Source: Leptodactylus fallax (Eukaryota > Chordata > Amphibia > Anura > Leptodactylidae). From it: a DNA stretch of 64,000 nucleotides. The stretch covers positions 1,674,001 to 1,738,000 of the forward strand of contig CAMRHE010000333.1 in assembly GCA_947044405.1 (NCBI GenBank). Reading direction: 5' to 3'. Each line of letters starts with the position of its first letter. Position 1 is the stretch's first letter. The position numbers and the translations under genes are program-made. The notes beneath the pieces are model-generated. The model saw only the letters and a list, made by a program, of their open reading frames with translations. It ran no database searches and was not told where the DNA came from. Of the stretch, positions 50,249 to 60,456 are shown one piece after another.

Positions 50249-50628
50249 CCTCCTGATAACTTGGGATGCGTTTCTGCTACTACATTTAGGTCTGTTGTCT
50301 CTCATTTTCTCCCCTCCGGCTCTCTCCCATGTTGTCCCCCTCGTCTCTGTGTCTTCCTGTTCCCTGGTCCCACTCATATCTGCTCCCACGGGAGCAATAG
50401 TTCCCGGGAAGCCCTCTTTCTAGGCTCCAGCCCTTTCTCTCTTTTGTTTATCGTGTTATTGCGAGAGCCTGAAATGCACCTTCCTGACTGTCCTGTTTTC
50501 TGGGCCAGTGGCTCTGGCTAGTCTTGCAATATGGTGCTACACTGCTTCCTGTTTTGCATTTTGTTCCATCCTTTGTTACGTTTTGCTGTTATATATTTGA
50601 AAAACTTTAATAAAACCTGATTAAACCT
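48943..50628 (+). mobile_element. 5'-truncated L1/Tx1-like LINE with 15-bp target-site duplication
   Basis: The 15-bp sequence AAGATACAGGTTAGG occurs at 48928-48942 and again at 50629-50643. The insert between them starts in the open LINE frame and ends with a 3' untranslated region containing AATAAA. It ends TTAAACCT, without a long poly(A) tail. The encoded protein is the C-terminal part of an L1-type ORF2. The duplication marks it as a single target-primed insertion. Confidence 0.9.
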
Positions 50629-50640
50629 AAGATACAGGTT

Positions 50641-50895
50641 AGGGTTCACACCTGCGTTTGAGTCCGTCCACTGCCAATCCGAATGAAAATCTCGGGAAAC
50701 AGGATAGGCATCGGATACCGACAGGTTAGCGACGCATTGGTCAAAAACCCATTCATTTGAATGGGTTTTTAAAGCAATGCGCGGGTGTGCACTTACACCC
50801 TCTGCGCTGCGAATCCTTTTTTTTCGTCGGAAACAAAGTCGGACATGCAGGACTTCGTGTCCGACAAAAAAAAAATGGCTTTCTATAGGGAATTC
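50641..50895. repeat. MITE-like fragment of the GTTCACA family
   Basis: Follows directly on the L1 target duplication: AGGGTTCACACCTGCGTTTG, then AAACCCATTCATTTGAATGG and a T/A-rich interior. The right terminus is not clear. The L1 insertion at 48943 is therefore probably inserted at the edge of this MITE. Confidence 0.6.
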
Positions 50896-51480
50896 CCTCA
50901 ACCCAAATAACGTCATATCTTTGTGATGTGTGATGTTATGTTTCTACGGCTCCATGAGGGGGGCGCTACATGGAGATGAGCCCAGATTGTTAATGATTGT
51001 GTTTATTTTCTTACTCTTATCCCACTTGTTGAGTAATGAATCTTTGATGTCCAGGACGCAGTGTTTATACTAGTGTGATAAGGCGAGGTGTATCATTTCC
51101 TCCTGGCGTGTTTGGCAGAAGGATCTGTTGATGGATGTTAGCACAAGTTTACGTATCTCAAGATAATGCATTATTCTTCACTGGAAGCTTTAATAATAAC
51201 AATCCTATGTCATTTATTGAATACACTGAAGGAAATTTATCATGAGGGGAATTTCTTAAGTCAGTTTTGCTGGAGTCTGCGTTTACAAAATTTCTGCCAA
51301 ATTTATCTCACAATGTTTGATAAATTTGGTGCATCTTTAAGTTGCATACTTCTGTCCTAAGAATGAATGAATCTGTGTGTTATTTGTTAAAAAAAAAAAT
51401 GGATAGTGCATGGACAAAAAAGTGTGCATGGGGCCTTATGTGAGTGAGATTGTAACTAGTAGCATTTGATAAATCTGGTT

Positions 51481-51740
51481 AAGGCTAAAGCCCCACCTAG
51501 CAGGCCGCAGCAAAAAAGCTCTGCCGGAAAAACCGTGGCGGCAACGCATTGCGGTTTTTCCCACAGCGCTTTTCACAAAGTCCACAGAGGTCTCCTGCGG
51601 ACATTCTACCCCATTATACCTATAGGGAAACAGACAATGTTTCTGTAGGTATAATTGACATGCTGCGATTTACAAAACTGCAACGGTTTTGGAAATCGCA
51701 GTGTTTCCACTAAGGATATTTTTCTGCAATGTGAGGATGG
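51481..51740. repeat. GGCTAAGGCCCC-family MITE, right part missing or displaced
   Basis: Starts AAGGCTAAAGCCCCACCTAG, with GCGGCAACGCATTGCGG inside. The expected right terminus is not found before the retrotransposon at 51764. Confidence 0.65.
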
Positions 51741-51763
51741 GATTGTTGCAGACTTTACTGTGG

Positions 51764-52240
51764 TCTTTTTTTTTTTTTTTTACATTAAAAGGTTTATTGA
51801 AGTTTTTTTCATAAAAACAGAGAATAGTCAAACAAAATGTCAAACAGCTACGATACAGGGAAGGGGGCAAAATGGGGACATCAGACAAAGTCAGGGGGAG
51901 GATAGGGAAAGAAAGGGGAGTAACTGGAGGGGGAACCACAAAGGCTCCAGTACATACAAGAGCAGAAACCAGGTAAATATACATTACATCAATGTAATAG
52001 ACGGAGAGGAAGGAGAGAAGAGAAAGAAAGGGAAAGGGAAGGTTAGAAAGACATAAAAGGGAAGGCAGACTGAAACTCAGCAGAGTAAAAGAAGTAGTTC
52101 CACAGGAGCCACGTTTGTTGGTGGGCTCTATCATCCTGTTTCAATTCCACAAGCAAGATTTCCATACTTCGTATGCGTAGGATCTCCTGAAGCCTAAGAC
52201 AATAGCAATGGGGGAGTCGAGGATTTCCATAGCCTAGGGA
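51764..52240 (-). mobile_element. Short L1-like retrotransposon 3' end with poly(A) and target-site duplication
   Basis: On the minus strand the insert ends ACTTCAATAAACC, TTTTAATGT, then about 16 A (seen as T at 51766-51781). TTTACTGTGG flanks it at 51754-51763 and 52241-52250. The 5' part encodes an L1 ORF2-like tail (MEILLVELKQDDRAHQ, QTWLLWNYFF) ending at TAA 52043-52045. A purine-rich 3' untranslated region follows. The long open frames on both strands here come from this low-complexity region and are not genes. Confidence 0.82.
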
Positions 52241-52758
52241 TTTACTGTGGCTTTTTAAGCCAAAGTCAGGAATGGCTTGAAAAGGAATGGAAAATATAAA
52301 GTAAGTTGTGTTTCCCTTCTATTAAATCCACTCCTGACTTCGGAGAAGGTACGCCACGGGTGCTCTGTGGTGCTCATTTACATACATGAAGAAACGAATT
52401 ATCTTGGAATCAGCTGGGAGAAGAAAACAAGGAAAGGTAGGAGAAGAGTGGCCTTTTTAAAGGCCATTCCAACGTGCCATTAGTTTAAAACTGTTTTTGT
52501 GAATTATAGACTCCCTTTAACACAGAATACCAAAGGAAATCCATGTGCCTCCATACATGCTCCATACCTGTTAAAGGCTTACATTTAGATGCACTCTTCA
52601 GGCATGTATGCTGAATACATATAGCTCATAGCTCAACATGTACACAGAGTTTACCCCAATCAAATCTGACCATTGCCCCAGTGTGTAACACTGCTACACA
52701 CTGAGCCACAGTGATACTCTTATTACAATTTAAAGGGTTTTTTTTTTCCAAAAGTTGT

Positions 52759-53231
52759 ATATCCTTACGGCAGGCCATCAATATCAGATCAGTGCAGGTT
52801 CCACACTCAGGACCCTCGCAGATCAGGTGTTTCAAGAGACTGCAGCTTTCAGGTGAGCGCTGCAGCCTCTTCACTCAATGCCAAGCATAGTGTAGAACTT
52901 TGCGAGGGGTGTGCTTGGTATTGCAGTTAAACCTCATTCACATGATGAATGAACATGGTGCGGATGCCATTTTGAGCAGCTGATCTGTGAGGGTCCCAGG
53001 TGTCATTAATAATAATAATAACTTTATTTATACAGCGCCAACATATTCTGTAGCACTTTACAAATCAGAGGACACATGAACAGACTATATTAGTCTTTAC
53101 AATGTGACAAAGAAATAAACATATCAAACAATAGGAGTGAGGCCCTGCTAGCAAGAGCTTACAGTCTATCAGACTGTACATTCTATCAGATATTGATGAC
53201 CTATTTTATAGGGATAGATCATCAATATTCA
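52759..53231. repeat. GATGACCTATCC-family repeat split by a retroposon
   Basis: The left arm TATCCTTACGGCAGGCCATC, then AATATCAGATC, and the right arm CAGATATTGATGACCTATTT, then TAGGGATAGATCATCAATAT, are inverted. The (ATT)n-tailed retroposon at 53005-53170 lies between them. Confidence 0.7.
53005..53170 (-). mobile_element. (ATT)n-tailed retroposon 3' end, nested in a MITE
   Basis: On the minus strand it reads CTGTAAGCTCTTGCTAGCAG, then TGTAAAGTGCTACAGAATAT, then GCGCTGTATAAATAAAGTTA, ending in a run of ATT. This looks like the 3' end of a non-LTR retroposon common in amphibian genomes. It sits between the two arms of a palindromic repeat (52759-53231). The exact family is not assigned. Confidence 0.7.
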
Positions 53232-54303
53232 ACTCCTGCATTATATCTCCATATTATGTAGCAATTCAGATTCAGCATGTTTACTTGTAATTCTTCCTTA
53301 ATAGGAAAAGGGTAGACTGTCATCTGAAGGGAAATTTGATCTTCCCAACCATTATCAATTAAAGACGTCATGCTGATCACACAAAGCTCAGCTCGCTCAG
53401 TGTTAACCCTAACCTCTCTCCTTCGAGCCAGCACAGCTTTACATATGGGAAGTGATGATCTAAGATGATAAAAGGGCTTGGTCCTATCTTGGGAAAGAAC
53501 AACATCTGAATAGGAAAGATAGGATGGAAGGTCACAGAAAACGCTGAACTGCCCAAGAATCTTAATAATGCAATCTTGTTTAATGTCACTATTCATTACA
53601 ATCAGGCTCCATGTATTATTTATTATTATACGTGTCTCTGTATGACGCTCACCTCCCATGGGACCAATATCAGGAGAATGACTGCTAAAGTGTGGGAATG
53701 TTATAAAGTACCCAGCTCTACAACACAGTCGCCAAAACTGCTTAAGGGTATGTTCATACGCCAACATTTGGAGAGCAATTCGAGACAGTCTCTTCCACCT
53801 CAAAATCTGCCTCTGATTATTATCCAAGGTTTACAGTAGCCCCCCAATGTTCTGGTAAGCACATTCACACTGATAAATTTGTCACATAAAGAGACTGGTA
53901 AGATAAAGGGTAGCGCTTTAATATTCCAGAAAATAAGCCAAAACCAGAATGAGGACAAGAAGTAGGTTTACATTTGGTGCTATTCAAAGACTGCTTTCAC
54001 ACTCTGCAAACATTTTCACCACCTATATTATACCTATTAGTGACAAATGCAACCTTGTATATATGCAGATTTCGATGCAGACTGTCTCCTATGCCAGGGT
54101 TTCCTGACCAGGGTACTAGTGATACCTGTAACTTGGTACATGCCTGTTGCCTTGAGCTGGAACAAGAGGAGGAGAGCTGCAGAGAGTTACGTGGGAATGG
54201 GGCATGGCAAGTATTAGTTTTTTATTTATATGATACAACTACTATTTAGGGCCACTGGAGAGCATTATATATTGTGTGGGGCGACTGGAGAGGATTGTAT
54301 ATA

Positions 54304-55942
54304 CAGTCATATGAAAAAGTTTGGGCACCCCTATTAATCTTAATCATTTTTAGTTCTAAATATTTGGGTGTTTGCAACAGCCATTTCAATTTTATATATC
54401 TAATAACTGATGGACACAGTAATATTTCAGGATTGAAATGAGGTTTATTGTACTATCAGAAAATGTGCAATATGCATTAAACCAAAATTTGACCAGTGCA
54501 AAAATTTGGGTACCCTTATCATTTTATTGATTTGAATACTCCTAACTACTTTTTACTGACTTACTGAAGCACAAAATTGGTTTTGTAACCTCACTGAGCT
54601 TTGAACTTCATAGCCAGGTGTATCCAATCATGAGAAAAGGTATTTAAGGTGGCCAATTGCAAGTTGTTCTCCTATTTGAATCTCCTCTGAAGAGTGGCAT
54701 CATGGGCTCCTCAAAACAACTCTCAAATGATCTGAAAACAAAGATTGTTCAACAGGGGAAGGATACAAAAAGTTGTCTCAGAGATTTAACCTGTCAGTTT
54801 CCACTGTGAGGAACATAGTAAGGAAATGGAAGACCACAGGGACAGTTCTTGTTAAGCCCAGAAGTGGCAGGCCAAGAAAAATATCAAAAAGGCAGAGAAG
54901 AAGAATGGTGAGAACAGTCAAGGACAATCCACAGACCACCTCCAAAGAGCTGCAGCATCATCTTGCTGCAGATGGTGTCACTGTGCATCGGTCAACAATA
55001 CAGCACACTTTGCACAAGGAGAAGCTGTATGGGAGAGTGATGCGAAAGAAGCCGTTTCTGAAAGCACGCCACAAACAGAGTCGCCTGAGGTATGCAAAAG
55101 CACATTTGGACAAGCCAGCTTCATTTTGGAAGAAGGTCCTGTAGACTGATGAAACAAAGATTGAGTTGTTTGGTCATACAAAAAGGCGTTATGCATGGCG
55201 TCAAAAAAACACAGCATTCCAAGAAAAACACTTGCTACCCACTGTAAAATTTGGTGGAGGTTCCATCATGCTTTGGGGCTGTGTGGCCAATGCCGGCACC
55301 GGGAATCTTGTTAAGGTTGAGGGTCACATGGATTCAACTCAGTATCAGCAGATTCTTGAGAATAATGTACAAGAATCAGTGACGAATTTGAAGTTACGCC
55401 GGGGATGGATATTTCAGCAAGACAATGATCCAAAACACAGCTCCAAATCTACTCAGGCATTCATGCAGAGGAACAATTACAATGTTTTGGAATGGCCATC
55501 CCAGTCCCCAGACCTGAATATCATTGAACATCTGTGGGATAATTTGAAGCGGGCTGTCCATGCTCGGCGACCATCAAACTTAACTGAACTGGAATTGTTT
55601 TGTAAAGAGGAATGGTCAAAAATACCTTCATCCAGGATCCAGGAAGTGATTAAAAGCTACAGGAAGCGACTAGAGGCTGTTATTTTTGCAAAAGGAGGAT
55701 CTACTAAATATTAATGTCACTTTTCTGTTGAGGTGCCCATACTTTTGCACCGGTCAAATTTTGGTTTAATGCATATTGCACATTTTCTGTTAGTACAATA
55801 AACCTCATTTCAATCCTGAAATATTACTGTGTCCATCAGTTATTAGATAGATCAAATTGAAATGGCTGTTGCAAACACCCAAATATTTAGAACTAAAAAT
55901 GATTAAGATTAATAGGGGTGCCCAAACTTTTTCATATGACTG
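54304..55942 (+). mobile_element. Tc1/mariner element, family 1 copy 2, full length, inactive
   Basis: The element is 1639 bp with TA duplications at 54302-54303 and 55943-55944 and inverted repeats at about 54304-54515 and 55731-55942. By eye it differs from copy 1 by about 15 substitutions and one 10-bp deletion, roughly 1%. It lies inside a minisatellite. Joining the flanks across one TA gives the exact repeat unit seen further downstream, so the empty target site can be read directly. Confidence 0.97.
54702..55714 (+). pseudogene. Tc1-family transposase, frameshifted and with a nonsense mutation
   Basis: This is the same gene as at 3664-4686, broken in different places. A 10-bp deletion near 54754 (about codon 18, in the first helix-turn-helix) shifts the frame. 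A TAG at 55142-55144 replaces the Trp codon of the LWTDET motif, just before the first catalytic Asp. Downstream, the QQDNDPKH and NIIEHLW motifs and the normal TAA end (55712-55714) are intact. The tryptophan codon that is TGA in copy 1 is TGG here, so the two copies share no disabling mutation. Reading the gene from 54702 is based on alignment with copy 1. Confidence 0.95.
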
Positions 55943-56135
55943 TACTGTGCCAGGCCACAGGGGAGCATTGTATACTGTGTGGGCAACTTGAGAAGATTGT
56001 ATATATTATACCGAGCCACTGGGGAGCATTATATACTGTGTGGGGTGGCTGGAGAGGATTGTATATACTGTGCCAAGCCACTGGAGAACATTATATATAC
56101 TGGGGCGCATTATACTTTGTGGGGGACACTAAGGG

Positions 56136-57212
56136 AGCATAGTGATGGTAAATGGACTGTTGGTGGGTGATAGCAAACAATTACTTTTGATATGTGCTGG
56201 GTAAGGGTGGCTTGTTGAGAAGTATAGGATGGTGTAGCTATGAGGGTGCACTCACATATCCTATACTTCCTACACAGCATATACAATTCATTATTTCCCC
56301 TCACCCACCATCGACAGCTTACAAGTAAAACAAATGTATCTGTAAATTAAAATACTGAGCTAAATACCACATAAAAACTGGTAAGTGATAAAAATTATTT
56401 GCTAGGGGTGCCCTGAGGAATTCTTTGGTTTAACAGGGATGCCCGAATCTGAAAAGGTTGGAGAACACTGCCCTATGAATTGCGTATTTTCTCCACTTTA
56501 TGTAGAAGGGTTTTTTTCACCCACATGTATTGTAATGTACATGTAAGGGAATCACTAGAGGAGCGATTCCCCAGTAGCTGCTGGAGAACTTAGGGGGTAG
56601 GGGCACAACAAGACAGTGGACCCTAAGCTGAATCCCCCCCACTGTCCCTGGCTAACTTGCCCGATCTGTCCTAGGTGACAGCCAGCAACTGGTCGACAAT
56701 CCCTCCTTATAATAAGTGATAACACAGAACGCAGAGAAGACGCACAACAACAAAGGGAGGTCAGCTAGCCAAGGGGTCGGTAACAATCGAGCAAAGCAGT
56801 ACAGAATAAAAATCCAAGAGAATAGTCAAAGGTAAGCCAGTGGTCAGAAAATCAGAAGAGCAGGTAACAAGGAACAAGGAGTATAGCCAGTAAGCGAAAT
56901 GCAATAGCAGGCGCCAATGGGAAAGTGAGCAAACAATAAATAGGGAGAAAGAATCTGCCCCAGACTTGATAGGAGGACAGGCTGTCAATCACAAAGGCAG
57001 GACTAAAGTTAACTCTTAGTGGAGCAGGGGGAGCGCAAGGTGAAGGAGAAGGGCGTGGTGGAAAATCATTTAAGGAGGTGAGGGAATAGGACAGTGTTCA
57101 GACAATACAAGCAAAACCCAAAGGAAAGAATTACAACCGGGCACACCTCCTGCGCCACAGCGTGTGCCCGGAGGACGGCGCCAAAGCCCGGACAGGCAAG
57201 GACATTACAGTA
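56136..57212. other. Unassigned, GC-richer sequence before Tc1 fragment C
   Basis: About 56570-57210 is richer in G and C than its surroundings, with words such as CAAGCCAGTGGTCAGAAAA-like text and a perfect 10-bp hairpin at 57137. It may be a repeat of unknown class. Confidence 0.4.
57137..57171. repeat. Short perfect hairpin
   Basis: CCGGGCACAC (57137-57146) and GTGTGCCCGG (57162-57171) pair perfectly around a 15-nt loop in an unusually GC-rich patch just left of Tc1 fragment C. Confidence 0.8.
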
Positions 57213-57556
57213 CAGTGGGGAAAAAAAGTATTTAGTCAGCCACCAATTGTGCAAGTTCTCCAAAAAGATGAGAGAGGCCTGTAATTGTCATAATAGGTAG
57301 ACCTCAACTATGAGAGACAAAATGAGAAAACAAATCCAGAAAATCACATTGTCTGATTTTTTAAGAATTTATTTGCAAATTATGGTGGAAAATAAGTATT
57401 TGGTCACCTACAAACAAGCAAGATTTCTGGCTCTCACAGACCTGTAACTTCTTCTTTAAGAGGCTCCTCTGTCCTCCACTCATTACCTGTAGTAATGGCT
57501 CCTGTTTGACATTGTTATCAGTATAAAAGACACCTGTCCACAACCTCAAACAATCA
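57213..57556 (+). mobile_element. Tc1 family 2, one-ended fragment (left 344 bp)
   Basis: The left terminus CAGTGGGGAAAAAAAG follows TA at 57211-57212. The full left inverted repeat and 5' leader match copies A and B up to about CAACCTCAAACAATCA, roughly 40 bp short of the transposase ATG. Homology then stops abruptly, and no right end follows within the next several hundred bases. A small internal deletion is present near 57262. This is a broken copy rather than a MITE, because it lacks a second terminus. Confidence 0.9.
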
Positions 57557-58043
57557 GATCAACAATATAACATATTGATCAGTGCTCATTTGGATTGGCC
57601 TTTACACAGGCCAATGCAAAGTACAAGGGTTAGGAACGGGATTTAATCCTCCTCCCCGGATTAGGAACCATACAACCCTTAATGCAGCATAAGAGTAAGG
57701 ACACATGTTCAAGCCAAATCCAGAAGTGTATAGAAAAAGAGAGAAGTAGGAGAATGCCGGGGAACATAAAAAAATATAAGAAAAACCCCAATACTCACCT
57801 GTCCCCGCCACTGTCCGGGTGCTGGTATGGTGAGTATGTTTTTTTTTTTTGTTTTTTTTTTTACCTTCCTGGCCTCCTGGCAAAAATCTGTAATTCCTTG
57901 ACAACCCCTTTAAGGAAAATGTACAGTTTCATACACAAAATTCTATCTTCTGACATGTAGCAGGGAGTGTGTGATAGGGCTAAGTCACAGAAGTCTTGTG
58001 AAGGTCCAGCTGTGTCCTTGGTGAGCTGTTAGTGGAACACACT

Positions 58044-58380
58044 GGCCCAGATTTACTAATAGTTAGAAAGTGCAAACTGAGGCAGTCTGAAAATACGTCA
58101 GATTTATCACAGTGACTGATGCTAGATGATATATCTGGTGTATCTTTAGTCTGCCTAGTCTGTATTTATACCACCTTTTAGTTGGCTTACTTTATACCGG
58201 AATTTTTCAACACTATTTTAAAGCATTGTGGCACATTTAAGCCACGACCCCCCTTTTTCTAAAATCCCATGTGTCTAACATGTCAAAAAATTCTACCCAA
58301 ACTAGATGCGCCTGAGATGCACCAGAGATGTGGCCTGTTTACGCAAGTGTCTAGTGTAACCACAGTAGTAAATCTGGGTT
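58044..58380. repeat. MITE with GGCCCAGATTTACTA termini
   Basis: Left GGCCCAGATTTACTAATAGT and right CAGTAGTAAATCTGGGTT are inverted. Similar GGGCAGATTTAT starts occur near 4987 and 61581. Confidence 0.7.
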
Positions 58381-59340
58381 ACTGTATATCAGGCGCCAAT
58401 GCTAAAATGTGGTTTAGTAAGTAAATCATTTACCCACGGTATACTTTGTGGGAAGTGCCACTGCCTTCTAAAATGCTATCTCCTTACACCTATACTGTAC
58501 ACACATAGTCAGCTGTAACCTGTATGTGTAGCTATGAAGTTGTAATTATGGGTTATAACTTCTGTTCTGTATTCTGAGAAAGTAATGTACTCGTCATCTA
58601 ACAACACACCTGGGTAGAGCCCCTTTGTTTGTCAAACACAACCTGTACCGTTCCAGGTGGAGGAAACTCAATAGACACTTAACCAGGAAACACAATGGAC
58701 ACCTAACCTGTCTAAACTAGACCTCGTCTTGAACCTTTAGACTCCACAAAACGGTATAACAAATATAAAGCCACAGGATCGTAAATCTGAGAAGAGGAGG
58801 TGCAGACTCCTGCCCAGAATTCCTTACGCTCATCCTAATCCTGCTGTTTGATCTAAACATTTGGCCGTCAGCTTTCAACTCTAGTCCACATTCTTGTCTG
58901 CATAAAATACCTACTCCGTGCTACCTTTTAAGGGTAAAACTTTAGATGCGATATTATCTATATTTAGTCACATAAATCAATCATTCCTATGTCTCTTCTT
59001 GTTAATCTTTTATTAACCATGTGCAGCTCTACTTTCTATACTGTCTTTTCCTGACTACAGGTTTATCTACAGAAGACTCCTCCTGCCCTTTTCCATAAAG
59101 ACCTGCAGCCACATGTGGACACCATGGCAAAAGGCCACTAGTGTATGTCAGTATGTCAACCTGGGAAATGTCAAAGATAACATCCACCTTCTATTAACTG
59201 CACAACTACTGTGCGCACCTTCTCTTTAGATTCTGTACTACGCCGATTTATAAAATCAATTCTTGCGATTGATAGCAATTCTACTAAAATGTGGCTTTAT
59301 GACTATCCATGTGGGGCCTTAGCCTGGTCTCCCAATAATG

Positions 59341-59630
59341 ATGGGCTATCCTTAGTATAGGCCATCAATATCCGATTGGTGGTTATCTGACTTGGCACCC
59401 TGACTACCAGCTGTTTGAAGGGGCAGCAGAGCTTATGTGAATGCTGCACCCTCTTCAAACAGCCAAGGCTAAGTTTATGTCTGCATCAGATCTCCATTCG
59501 CAGACTCTGGCACAGTGTCCCTCTAAAAATTGCCAGACGACAGACCAGAAGTACGGATACCTTCACTAGTGTGAACCTAGCGTTATCGTCAGGATCTGAT
59601 ATTGATGACCTCAACTAATATAGGCCACTA
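59341..59630. repeat. GATGACCTATCC-family MITE with a second MITE nested inside
   Basis: The outer ends GGCTATCCTTAGTATAGGCC / CATCAATATC and GATATTGATGACC are inverted. Between them, 59467-59585 starts GGCTAAGTTTATGTCTGC and ends GTGTGAACCTAGCGTTA, the termini of the GTTCACA family. Confidence 0.7.
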
Positions 59631-60168
59631 AAAACTTTTTGAAATTGGTTGTATACAGTAAAATACCTTATAAAGATCCATATCCAATGAGATATGGATG
59701 AAATTTACTGATGCACCCTCCTTTTCTTATTTTGGGGTAGAAAAAGTATGTTCTCACGAGTTATAGAAATGTTACTTCTTGAACTATTTGTTCTTCCTGG
59801 CAGTGCCAGCTGCAAAACTGGCATATCAAACTGGTTGTCTAGAAATATGCTCTAGGTATGCCAAATGTCAGTGGAAAAAGCTGTTTTTCATTAGAAGTTC
59901 ATGCTGAAATGATATCAATATATCATACAAAACATGGTTATTTACTTACATTTTCTAGTCCTCCTCCAACAGTTCTAATCACTTTTCTGACGCCTCTTTA
60001 CTCAGTAAGTCCAAAATCTGGCATTTCTACCTCCCTCCATATAAATCTATGGGAAAAACACAGTGTTTTGCGCAGGTAAAACTAACTTGCTGCATTGTTC
60101 AAAAATGCATGCGTTTCTGGAAATGCTGCATTTCTCGCAGCGTTTCCTACTACAAAGTAGGGATAAGG

Positions 60169-60456
60169 TTAAAGGGGTTATCCAGTGTTATTTTTTATAT
60201 AAATAAATATTTGATCGCTATTGGCCTGACACCCAGACTGATCAGAAGCAGAAAGCTCCGTCCATTGTCTAGCAGCCTGGTGCCTTTACTGCAGCTCTGC
60301 TCCCACTACACAGGGAACAGAGCTTTCTGATTCTGGCCCAGTCTTGTTTACAACTGGTCGGTCTGGTAGCTGGGTGTTGGCCCCCTATCAGTCATATATT
60401 TATGGCCTATTGTGAGGATAGGTCTTAAAAAAATATAAGCCCCGACAACCCTTGTA
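60169..60456. repeat. TTAA-type MITE
   Basis: Starts TTAAAGGGGTTATCCAGTGT and ends with a degraded inverted copy (CCCCGACAACCCTTGTAA). The interior contains ATTTATGGCCTATTGTGAGG, a block also common in the GATGACCTATCC family. Confidence 0.65.

Larger units (their letters stand above)
54249..56135 (+). repeat. Minisatellite of about 62-bp units, split by a Tc1 insertion
   Basis: Units share GCCACTGGGGAGCATTATAT, then ACTGTGTGGGG, then GGCTGGAGAGGATTGTATAT. About one unit precedes the Tc1 copy (54249-54303) and about three follow it (55945-56135). Units vary by roughly 10-20%. Confidence 0.85.

Noticed and set aside
51655..52134. 133- and 154-codon open frames on opposite strands
   Set aside because: They run through the poly(T) tract and purine-rich 3' untranslated region of an L1-like insertion.
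56761..56988. 75-codon hydrophobic minus-strand frame
   Set aside because: Short, lies in an unassigned repeat-like block, and shows no recognisable domain.
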